DNA of 64,000 nt from Progne subis subis (taxonomy: Eukaryota; Chordata; Aves; Passeriformes; Hirundinidae). Both the position numbers and the translations under genes were made by a program. The stretch is from contig JAKJHU010000993.1 in the NCBI GenBank assembly GCA_022316685.1, forward strand, positions 124,001-188,000. Reading direction: 5' to 3'. This document shows, one piece after another, positions 24,901-36,900 of this stretch; within the stretch, counting starts at the first letter, position 1, and the number at the start of each line of letters is the position of its first letter. Below the pieces are notes generated by a model, which made no database searches, was not told where the DNA came from, and was given only the letters and a program-made list of their open reading frames with translations.

Positions 24901-27900
24901 CCAGGTGAAACTAATATGAACACACTAATTGTTGTGTCAAAATATAGTTGTGCTTTCCATGTTGAATGGTTCTAATAAATGTCCAAAATAATGTTATGGT
25001 TTTGGTGTTTTTTTTTTAAATGTTCAACCTCTCTTGAAGGCATTCTGGTGATGGATGCATCTGCCTGAATCAGGGAGATCTATTTGACTTCAAGGCAAAG
25101 TGATTTTGGCTCATTCTAAAGATTAGAATTGCATAAATATTAGCTAAAGACTATTGTACAAACTTGAAACCATCCATCAAGTTATGAACAAAAAGCAATG
25201 CTGAACTTTGAATTAGATCTGTGCCTTGCCATTCTTTTTTAAGCCACACATGAAGAAGGGAAATACTACATTCACTAGACATTTATAGAACTCTTTTCAC
25301 TGTACATGGAAAAACCCTTTGAAAAGCTTCCCAGATTAAAATAGAATATGAGAGGAGGTTTGCAGACCTCATTTTTAGCTGAGTTTCTCTGGCTGGTTTT
25401 TAGCTGTATTTTGTCAAGGATTGTTTGGTGAGCAAACACCATCTTGATGGTCAGTGGATATTCACTAACAGCTGAAGATTCTAGAATATCTTCTCTAAGA
25501 AATCTTTATTATAATAGCAATCAAATAAAACCAAGCATATGTTTTTCCTTCAGCAAGCAACTAGTAAGTCATGAACAGCATTGCATAGGTTTGGAAAAGT
25601 ACTGAACAAGTGGTTGTTCCTGTACGTTGTTGTTACCCTGGTTTTTCTGAGTTTTTTATTTAGCCTTTTGAATTTCATAATGGAGTCAGATCTTTTAGTT
25701 ATTGTACAATATTAGAGCAGTTTTCTACCTTTCCCACAGATGTAACATAAACAAATCCTTTGTTTTTCATTCTTTGTCCTTTGTTTGCATATTTCTAACC
25801 TGAAAAACAACTGTAACTGACAGTTGGTCTGGCCACTGAGGCTGAGGGGTGGAAACCCCAAAAAGCCAATCTCCTGCTAGACCCACAAATGTATAAAAAG
25901 TAAAGAATAAACAAAGAGGCTCTTTTCCTCTTCCGCCTCTCTCCGCTCTCGGAGCAGCGAGCTGGAATCTGAAGGACCTCTGCATTGCAAAGATAACCTT
26001 GTCTACGCGTGATTGCTTTGTGTGTCTCGGTGACACGTTGTTCTTCAGTATGAACTGTTCTTACGGCTACTCTGTGATTCATCCTTCAGGTTCACTAATG
26101 TGGAGTTTATCAGTGTTGTGATTCCTTATAGTGGAACAAAGATTTGGTTGTGATGGCATTCTTTGTGGGGTTTGCTTCTTTATTTTAATAGTAGCAGCAG
26201 CTTTGAGAGTATACTGAAGTGATGTCTGAAGAACACTGATGCCTATAGTCCATTTCAGGCATACCATATATGCTGATCACACACATTGCAAAAAATGGAG
26301 TTATTCTCTTGACGAGGAAAATTTTTCAGAAAGTAGAGTAACAGGAAAGTAGGTACCAGCTCTTCACAAATTCATCAGACACACTGAAAAGCTTAAGTTG
26401 ATCATACATGTTTTTGTAGATGCCTTCAAATGGTTTTGTGTTCCATCGTCTTTTAAATGTTTTTGAAAAATATCCTGTAAACTGAAAATACATTAATATG
26501 GGGTTTTATAACCTAATGTTTGTTGCCATGTGACTGGATTCTTATGGTGAACTGGACATCTTAAGTATTTCTCTATTACTCTGTACAAATAGTACATTTA
26601 TTATAAAATATGGAGTTATAAAAATGGAATTTAGTAAGATGTTTCTAGTGAAGATTGGGTTGCCCTGACTCAAAATGACATAAGTAATAATGTAAAATAT
26701 TTTTTAAATTTTGACTGAAGTTTCACAGTATATAATATCCTTGAAATTCTTCAGAAAGGATAGGGAGTCCTTTTCCATGTATATCAGAATTGTTCATACA
26801 TGTGCAGTCATGCTCAAATCCTGTGTACGGCATGAGTAAAACTCTTTTTAGATTTGGTTATTTACAGTCCTCAGCATCTAAGGAAACTGGGTATGCAGCA
26901 GACTCATTCCAGGGAACAATGTGACAAAAACCAGTTTATAGATAGATTATGGATCTCTTTGCAATAATTTATTGTTCTCTTTTCTGCTATTCCCTTCTTT
27001 ATTCAAGAAAGCTTTTCATATTCCCTAATAAAAGAATAAGAGGGAAGCTTATACTGTCATCTGAAATATCTGTAACAGGAAAGAGTACAGTTTAAGCATT
27101 AGTTGAAATTATATTGGAGAACATAGAATACTTAGAACTTTTGAAAAGGAAATAAAGTTATTTTTCCAAATATTTACAGTACTTGCATTTTTATTTTTCA
27201 TTTATGTGTAATTAACACTGTGGTAATTGACTTATTTTCAAAGACTGAGTATTGTTCTACCTCCAGAACAAAATCAATAAGGAAAGCAAGAATAGATATT
27301 CCTAGGAGGTATGAAAGTAGTAGCTTGTGATTTTTTTACTTCTTGTTTTGGTGAGTGGGTTTTTTGGGTCTTCTTACTGAAAATATATCACTTTTTATCT
27401 TAATGATATGTTCGTTGTGCACAGTATAAGGAAAATAAGAATGAATTCTGTTCTAACAGTTCCTCAAAATGGTCACAATCTTAAAATTACATCATGAAAC
27501 ATTCAGGCATAGTTTTAAAACTGAATTTGAAATTGAATTAGAATTTGGTTATAGAACTCTTGCCAAGATTGGTATACAATCCATGACTGATTTGTTTCCT
27601 TTTCTTATTTCTTTTCCAAGCAATCTTTTCTAATTATTCTGTTTTTAAATTTACTTTTCATTGTAGACTAGGAGATGCTTAAAGATATATTTGTAGGAAA
27701 ATACTCCTGCTAGTGTAAGTACATCTAGCTCATCTAGCTTTTAAACATCTGTATGAATCATAATGCAACTTTTGTTCCTTAACTTGCAGATGGTTTTTGC
27801 AGTATATTTGGCCAGATTTTCTATAGGCTTTATGCTCTTGTATATTGTCCCCCTGATTTCAATGAATTTACCAACAGTGCATGGAGAATCCGTGTTAAAA

Positions 27901-30900
27901 TAACCCAGGATCTGAGGCCCTCTAGCAATTTTGCCAGTAGAAATTGTCTTGAACATGTATGTGCAAATTTTCCTCTAGTTTGAGGCTTAATGTATGCTAA
28001 CTCTCTTCAGACATCTCATAGGCATGCAAAGAGTATTAATGTAGGGATACCACTGCTCAGGAATGGCTATGCAGTATCCAGATTAGAGCTGGCTGGCATC
28101 CAGTCAGCTGCTGATGCACACAGAGGAACTGATCTGTCCATGCTGTCTTATTTCTGCCTACTTTCAATTTAGTACCCAGTCCACAAAGACTAATCATTTC
28201 AAAGCACCATGGTAAACCACACTGTGAAATGTTTTCTAGCATTTTTAAAAGCAATACTGTGAATTTTAGGACTTTGTCAGGTGGTGACTATCAAAGGATG
28301 GAAATTTAAAGCAAATAAATGAGTGACTACAGCATGGGAGAAGCAGAAACAACTTTTGCTATCCTCAAATAACTTTTCTTACCTCTGTTTGAAAACCCCA
28401 TTTTAAGTTAAATCCTTTTTAAAATGCACTTAAATGGGATGACTTGATGAATATACCTGAGAATGATAAAAAAATAATGTTCTGATCATTAGTTTCATTG
28501 TAGAGATATGTGAAACCAGTAATATATGAGACTGAGCATTTTCTTGCTGGAACCTATTTTCTCTTATTCAGGCTCTTCTAATTCCAGTTAAAGTTGTTTA
28601 AAGTGGGGGACGAACTAAACTTGGATTAGAAGATGGAATATTTGTCTAAAAATGGAAATAAATTTTAGAAAGTTATGTTAATGATATAGTTAATGTAATT
28701 TAAAAAGTGAATTATCATCCAGAAGATGATTTATTGGAGAATTTGTGTGTGTGTGTGTATAGCAATTGGCAGGTGATTTTCTCTGTTTCTTGGGAAGGAG
28801 AGAGAGGCACTTATGACAAAGGCACTTGTTCTGTTTTTGGAAAAAGGTTAACAGTTTAGTCCAATAATCTTGAAATCTGTGTAATAGGTTCTTTGAAAAA
28901 TAAAGATATCAAACAAACCCCCTGTCCTAGTTTGGAGACAAATTTGGGGGAAAACCCCTGTATAGGATCCCTCTGGGAAGCAAACTTAAGTGTCCCCTCC
29001 CTCCAACTAGTCTGAAAAAAAAAAACTTTTGTGGAGAAAAGTGGAAAAAACTATTTTACTAAACAAATAAAGTGCATACAAGTATAAAGAATGAATAATA
29101 TGAAACAATAAAACCTCTCGTTCTGGAGTGAGATGGCAAATTGAGAAAGTCCTTGCTGTGGGTGTAGCTCGGCTCTCTTTCAGTCTTTCATCAGTCTCAG
29201 TCCCTCCGGCGCTGCTGGAAAATGCCGAGGTCTAGTCCCCGGTGGGCTGCAGGTGCAGCTTTTAGTGCTCCCCTGGGTTTTCAGTCTAGAGCAGGTTTAA
29301 ACAGTTCCAAGAAAAAAGAAAGAAAAAAACAGTTTAAGGAACTTCTCTGCCTTAGCTAGCTGAAACTAACTAAAAGCAAAAAGATTTCTGTCCTGCAGTC
29401 TCTCCAAGCCTCCGCCGAACACCGTCCGGAGAAGAATGTGGAGGAGTCAGACAGTTTTCTCAAAACAAACTCCGCGCTTCTCCTTGCTCTTAGAACCAGT
29501 CTTAAAGGCACAGGACTCAATATACAGCACAAACAGAACAGACGATTGGGGATACAAGCATCATAAAGTTACCCTAGGACATTCCACCCCTTATCCCCAT
29601 ATCGTCAATTTACTAAAACTAATATATACTCTAGCTCTACACACACATACATCTATATAAAAACAATATGCAATATACAGCTACATACAGTGGCAGTACC
29701 ATTCAGCACACAATGATAATTACACACGGTTCTCACTCAACAATCAGATCTCCCTGGGGTACACATCGTGTGGTTCCATCTTTCTGCATTACCCACCATG
29801 TGCAACCTGGCCCCTGAGCAAAGACAATCCCACGGATGGGATCCTCTGTACTTGAAGCAGAATTGATCTAAACTGTCTTCCCTAACAAACTTCTTACATG
29901 TACTACTGGGACTTTTTCTCTATCTACTGTATGTAGGGGCTCAGATTGGGCAGGGCTTGCTCGGTTGGTGGAACCTCGGGTGTTAACTAACCAGGTGGCC
30001 TTTGCTAGATGCTGCTTCTAATTTTTGAATGATCCCCCACCCAGTGCTTTCAGGGTGGTTTTTAGCAGTCTATTGTGTCTTTTTACTTTCCCTGAAGCTG
30101 GTGCATGATAGGGGATGTGGTACACCCACTCAATGCCATGTTCCCTAGCCTAGTTGTTGATGAGGCTGTTCTTGAAATGAGTTCCATTGTTTGACTCAAT
30201 CCTCTCAGGGGTACCATGCCTCCAAAGAACTTGCTTTTCAAGGCCTAGGATGGTGTTCTGGGCAGTAGCGTGAGGCACAGGGTAGGTCTCTAGCCATCTA
30301 GTTGTGGCTTCCACTATGGTCAGCACGTAGCGCTTGCTTTGGCGGGTTTGGGGAAGGGTGATGTAGTCAATCTGCCAGGCTTCCCCATACTTATACTTGG
30401 ACCATCACCCGCCATACTATAGGGGCTTCACCTGCTTGGCCTGTTTGATGGTAGCACATGTCTCACAGTCATGGATAACTTGAGAAATACTGTCTATGGT
30501 TAGATCTACTCCTCGGTCTCGTGCCCACTTATAGGTGGCATCTCTGCCCTGGTGACCTGAGGCATCATGGGCCTATCGAGTTAGGAACAATTCTCCCTTG
30601 TGTTGCTAATCTAAGTCTATCTTTGACACCTCTATCTTTGCAGCTTGATCTACTTGCTCGTTGTTTCAGTGCTCCTCATTAGCCTGACTCTTGGGGACAT
30701 GGGCATCTACATGAGGGACTTTGACAGGTAGCTTTTTTACCCGAGTGGCAATGTCTTTCCACTCATCTGCAGCTTAGATTGGCTTTCCCCTGCGCTGCTA
30801 ATTGGCTTTTTTCTACTTCTCTAGCCATCTCCACAGAGCATTAGCTACCATCTACGAATCAGTGTAGAGGTAGAGCTTTGGCTACTTCTCTCTTTCAGCA

Positions 30901-33900
30901 ATGTCTAGGGCCAGTTGAACAGCTTTGAGTTCAGCAAGTTGGCTTGACCCACCTTCTCTTTTAGTGGCTTGTGCAACCTGTCGTGTGGGGCTCCATACGG
31001 CTGCTTTCTACTTTCGTTTCATCCCAACGATGCGGCAGGAACCGTCAGTGAAAAGAGCGTAGCAAGTTTCTTCTGCTGGTAGTTGGTTGTATGGTGGAGC
31101 TTTTTCAGCACGTGTCACTTGTTCCTGCTCCTCTTCATCCATGAGACTAAAGTTTTCACCTTCTGGCCAGTTTGTAATTATTTCCAGAATCCCAGGGCGA
31201 TTTGGGTTTCCAATGCGGGCGCACTGAGTGATGAGGGCAATCCATTTGCTCTATGTGGCATTGGTGGCATGGTGGGTAGAGGGAACTTCTGCTTTGAACA
31301 TCCATCCCAGCACTGGTAGTCGAGGTGCCAGCAGGAGTTGTGTTTCAGTGCCTACTACTTCTGAGGCGGCTTGAATTCCTTCATAGGCGGCCAAGATTTC
31401 CTTCTCTGTTGGAGTGTAGTTGGCTTCGGATCCTCTGTAGCTTCGGCTCCAGAATCCCAGTGGCTGGCCCTGAGTCTCTCTAGGCACTTTCTGCCAAAGG
31501 CTCTAGGACAGGCCATTGTTCCCGGCTGCTGAGTAGAGCACGTTCTTCACATCTGGTCCCGTCCTGACTGGGCCAAGGGCTACCGCATGAGCGATCTCCT
31601 GCTTGATCTGGGCAAAGGCTTGTTGCTGTTCAGGGCCCCAGTGGAAATCATTCTTCTTGCGGGTAACCAGGTAGAGAGGGCTCACAATCTGGCTGTACTC
31701 AGGAATGTGCATCTTCTAGAAACCTATGGCGCCTAGGAAAGCTTATGTTTCCTTTTTGTTGGTTGGTGGACACATTGCTGTGATTTTGTTGATGACTTCA
31801 GTGGGAATCTGACGCCTTCCATCTTGCCACTTTATTCCTAGAAACTGGATCTCTCGAGCAGGTCCCTTAACTTTGCTCTTCTTGATAGCAAAGCTAGCCT
31901 TCAGGAGAATCTGGATGATCTTCTCTCCCTTCTCAAACACTTCCATTGCTGTGTTCCCCCACACAATGATGTCATTAATGTACTGTAGATGTTCCGGAGC
32001 CTCACCCTTTTCCAGTGCAGCCTGAATCAGTCCATGGCAGATGGTGGGGCTGTGTTTCTACCCCTGGGGCAGTCGGTTCCAGGTGTACTGCACGTCCCTC
32101 CAGGTGAAAGCAAACTGAGGCCTGCATTCTGCAGCCAGAGGAATGGAGAAAAATGCATTAGCAATGTCAATGGTGGCGTACCATTTTGCTGCATTGGACT
32201 CCAGCTCGTACTGGAGTTCCAGCATGTCTGGCACAGCAGCGCTCAATGGTGGAGTCACTTCATTCAAGGCACGGTAGTCCACAGTCAATCTCCATTCTCC
32301 GTCAGACTTGCGCACAGGCCAGATGGGGCTGTTGAAGGGTGAGTGGGTTTTGCTGACCACCCCTTGGGTCTCCAGCTCACGGATCATCTTGTGGATGAGG
32401 ATCACAGCATCTCGAGTTGTTCTGTACTGTCGGCGATGCACTGTTGAAGTGGCAATTGGCACTTGTTGCTCTTCCACTTTCAGAAGACCTACAGCAGATG
32501 GGTTCTCTGATAGTTCAGGCAAGGTATTCAACTGCTTAACATCCCCTGTCTCTACAGCTGCTATCCCGAATGCCCACCTAAATCCCTTCAGGTCTTTGTA
32601 ATAGCCATTCCGGAGGAAGTCTATGCCCAAAATGCACGGAGCCTCTGGGCCAGTCACAATAGGGTGTCTCTTCCACTCATTTCTAGTCAGGCTCACATCA
32701 GCTTTCACTAAAGTAAAATCTTGTGAACTCCCTGTCACCTCAGCAATGGAAACAGATTCTTCCCCCACATGTCTTGATGGGAGTAATGTGCACTGTGCAC
32801 CAGTGTCAATTAAGGCCTCATATTTTTGTGGTTCTGATGTGCCAGGCTAACGAATCCACACAGTCCAAAAAACACGGTTTTCCCTAGCCTCTACCTGGCT
32901 AGAGGCAGGGCCCCTCTAAGCCTGATTATCCCTATTTCCCTGGGTAACTGGAGCTGCTTCCTTCTTGCTAGAACTTCCTCTCACAGTCTTGCCATCCAAC
33001 AATTCATGCAGCCGTTGTGTCATAGCATCAGTAGATTCTCCATCCCATCTTTTAATGTTTTCTCCACATTTACGCAGGAGGACCTACAGCTTAGCCCGTG
33101 GGATGCCTTTTCCCTCTCTATCTAGGGAACGTTTGCGTGTGGTGCTAGAGCCCCTAACTTGTACTGCAGAGATCTGGAGAATGTTCTCCTTGAGTTCTTT
33201 GAGATCCTCCTTTATCTTGTCTGCTAATCCCCGCACCTGTGTTTCCAAAGCTGCGATTCTTGCATGTGTTGGACCATGCACGGCATCTGCATATGTTCGG
33301 AGCTTCTTCGATATATTAAGCATAGTCTCCTCTGTCTCATCCCGCTTCATTATTGCTAAAGCAGAGGAGTATTCTTGTGGCCCAAGTCGTACAAGTTTTC
33401 GCCACATTACAGGTGTACATGGTACCAAGTCGGGGTTCCTAGTGTTTAGGTCATCTGAGAAGACAATCTCCGCCACTGCCATTTTTCTCAAGTGCTGAAT
33501 CCCTTGTTCAATGGTTTTCCACTGAGTTTGCTGCAGATAGAGATCGTCGGCACACAGATATCTTTGTGCCACACTTCCCAGGACCCGTTCCCAGAGACTG
33601 CAAGGACTAACCTCCCTCATCATTTCTTGGTCAATAACTGGATCATGTGATAGGGATCTAAGTTGTCTCGCTTCAGTGCCATCCAGTATTGTAGCCTCGC
33701 CTGCAGCATCCCAAAGACAGACTAACCAACTAATTATAGATTCATCAGGTCGTCGAGTATAATCCTTTCTTAGGCCACGAAGGTCCTTTAGGGAAAAGGA
33801 CTCAATAGTATCTCCTGATCTTGTAGCAGTTGGTTGGACTCCCGATCTTGTACCAGTTGGTTGGGCTTCTGATTTCGTATCAGTTGGTTCAGCTTCTGAC

Positions 33901-36900
33901 TGTGTGTTAGTTGGTTTGACTCCTGACTGGGTGTCAGGAGGCACTGAGGATCCTTCACTTGAATCATCATCTACTGGTCGATCGGTTTTGTCCGTGTGCT
34001 TCTTTCCCTTCTTTACTGCAGCAACTGCCGGTGTCTTAGCCTCACTGTCTGGTTTAGCTGCAGCCTGAATAGCTGTGGGGTTGGCTGCAGCCTGAGTGAC
34101 TGATTTATCTCCCTGCTCCCTTGCCTCTATCTGCTGCCCTACAGTGTCTAGCAGTGTGTGACTCATTCTAGAAAAGCTATAAACTATATAGAGGAAAGTC
34201 ACTAGGTGAAATACCAGGGAGGTGGGGTCTTTAACATTCAGGAGACCCTGAACATTCTCCAAAAGTGATGTAACTGACTTAAAAGAGAAGAAGGAAAAAA
34301 AGAGGCTGAAGAGCCTCATCCCCTACTCCTCCTCTAACAAACTGGGTGCAGTTATTGATAAATCCCTAAAACATGCTGCTGGAACTAGGACGCAGGGTAG
34401 GACGAAAAAACCATAAACTGAACATACTCAGAACAAACTCCAGTATCTTTATAAGCTTCTTGTAAACCATAATCACCGAACCCAGCAAAATAACTATTCT
34501 AATTTGTGCATCCCTAGTGTAAAAGCTGTATGTTAAGGACAATATTGGAGCTATTTCTGGGTAGGAAAACAAACCTAGGGACCAGAAAGGTATTAAGACT
34601 TCAAAAAAGCCTAGGGAACAGAAATGCAGAAAAGACTCTATTCTAAGAGACGTTAGGACTTCAAGAAGCAACATGGTCACTGTCTGTTTAATCCCTACCC
34701 AAAGGACAACAAAAAAATGCAGTTAATAGTAATCAATACAAGTTTTTTCCACTCTCTTTTGCCCCGCAGTAGGCGCCAATTAAGGGTATGTCCTGGTTTG
34801 GAGACAAATTTGGGGGAAAACCCCTGTATAGGATCCCTCTGGGAAGCAAACCCAAGTGGCCCCTCCCTCCAACCAGTCCGAAAAAAAAACTTTTGTGGAG
34901 AAAAGTGGAAAAAACTATTTTACTAAACAAATAAAGTGCATACAAGTATAAAGAATGAATAATATGAAACAATAAAACCTCTCGTTCTGGAGTGAGATGG
35001 CAAATTGAGAAAGTCCTTGCCGTGGGTGTAGCTCGGCTCTCTCTCAGTCTCTCATCAGTCCCAGTCCCTCCGGCGCTGCTGGAAAATGCCGAGCTCCAGG
35101 CCCCGGTGGGCCGCAGGTGCAGCCCCCAGTGCTCCCCTGGGTTTTCAGTCTAGAGCAGGTTTAAACAGTTCCAAGAAAAAAGAAAGAAAAAAACAGTCCA
35201 GGGAACTTCTCTGCCCTAGCTAGCTGAAACTAACTAAAAGCAAAAAGATCTCTGTCCTGCAGTCTCTCCAAGCCTCTGCCGAACACCCCGTCTGGAGAAG
35301 AATGTGGAGGAGTCAGGCAGTTTTCTCAAAACAAACTCCGTGCTTCTCCTTGCTCTTAGAACCAGTCTTAAAGGCACAGGACTCAATATACAGCACAAAC
35401 AGAACAGATGATTGGGGATACAAGCATCATAAAGTTCCCCTAGGACACCCCCAAGAAATACTTTTGAATTATTTTGGTTTCCTTGTGTCACTTGTAAAAT
35501 ATTTTGACTGTAAATTACTTTATACTGAGTATGTGAGCCTAATCATAGTTTCAAAATGTGCTGAGAATCATGTGATGATAGCTAAACATTTGCCTCTGTG
35601 GAAATGAAACCTGATGTGTTTCAGCTTGCTGTTTTTCTATATTAAATGAAAATATTTCAACTATGCTTTGTAACAAAATCTAGCAAAAATTTGGGTTGCA
35701 TTATAAAACTACTAATAGGAGGTAAGAAAAAAAAACTGAAGCAGAGATTGAAATGTCAATGATTTTGTCTGTATTTAGGGATAAGACCCCACAGATTCTG
35801 CCACAGATTGTCTCTAACTGCTGGAAATTGGAAGATTACTGTCTTGTGTACACTAAATAATTTGAATGAGAATAAACAGAACTGTTAATTATGCATAATG
35901 AATCCTTAAATTGCATACACTGTTAGAAAACCTGCTGAATTCAGAGAATGAACCAAAATAAGACTAAATTTTGTGGAAATAGAGCAAGAATGTCTTTTTA
36001 CAAAGGAAATTCACCAATTTGAATTTGTTTATATGCCTAACAAAATATTTTATTGAAGGAGATGTGTATGCAATGTATTATGTCAAATTCTAGTTGCAGT
36101 GTGAACAATAAATGCAACTTTAGAAAGGACTGTCAAATACATCCAAGTATATCTCATTGCGCTAATATTTATTAGAGACTATATTTTAAGCAGTTCCTGA
36201 GAAAGGACTGTAGTGTTGAGCCTTTATTATTATCTTCAGGTTCACATTTGTTCTTACTTTTCACTAATAGGTACCATAGATCAGTCAGTGTTAAAGGAAT
36301 TACCTCCTGATCTCCTGGCAGAAATTGAATCCACCATGCCACTTTGTGAACGTGTGAAAATGAACAAGCGTAAACGTAGTACAGTTAATGAGAAACCAAA
36401 ATATGCTGAAATCAGTTCTGATGAAGACAATGACAATGAAGAAGCTTTTGAATGTAAGTAGTACATATAAGCCCTAGTGGCTGTTGAAATTCTTATATGT
36501 GGAGTAAAATAAATTATTGAAAACTTTCACAGTAATTATATGCTTTAAGGGATTCTAGGTTCATTATATCCACTCAAGAGATCGGGTCATCTTTCTAAAC
36601 AATTAATTGAGGACATCTGGGTTAAAAATAAATTATATTTTTCACTGGATACTGTAAAACTGATTTCAGGTAAAACAAGACAAAATGATCAAGAGAATGA
36701 AAGATCTGTGACAAGTACACTAAATAGATTTGTAGTGTTACAAATATGTATTTCAGAATTCTTTTGGTTGTTACAAAATTGAACTTTAAAATTATGAAAT
36801 AGTTATTGCTATAGAAGATAAATTTCTTTGAGTATCTCATGAAGAAAGGGCATTTCATTAAATTATGAGAATTAAAAATTGATTAAATCTCATTCAATGA

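Larger units (their letters stand above)
28923..35447 (-). mobile_element. ERV2: full-length endogenous retrovirus, LTR-gag-pro-pol-LTR, antisense
   Basis: Two 659-bp LTRs (28923-29581 and 34789-35447) flank a complete internal region on the - strand, and CCCCC at 28918-28922 and 35448-35452 is the target duplication. The order on the - strand is 5' LTR, primer-binding site, hydrophobic leader frame, gag (411 codons open), protease, RT, RNase H, integrase, polypurine tract and 3' LTR. No env is present. The LTRs differ at about 29 sites by eye, some 4%, so the insertion is not recent. Many Trp codons in pol have become stops. Affinity is to ERVL-like elements; the 5-bp duplication and the lysine-like primer site are compatible. 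Confidence 0.93.

Noticed and set aside
26079..26267. Small - strand ORF near an LTR-like block
   Set aside because: No homology, no splice or promoter context; length is within chance.
36213..36270. Alternative earlier start of exon 11
   Set aside because: The frame is open there but contains the intron's acceptor region; phase and homology place the exon start at 36271.
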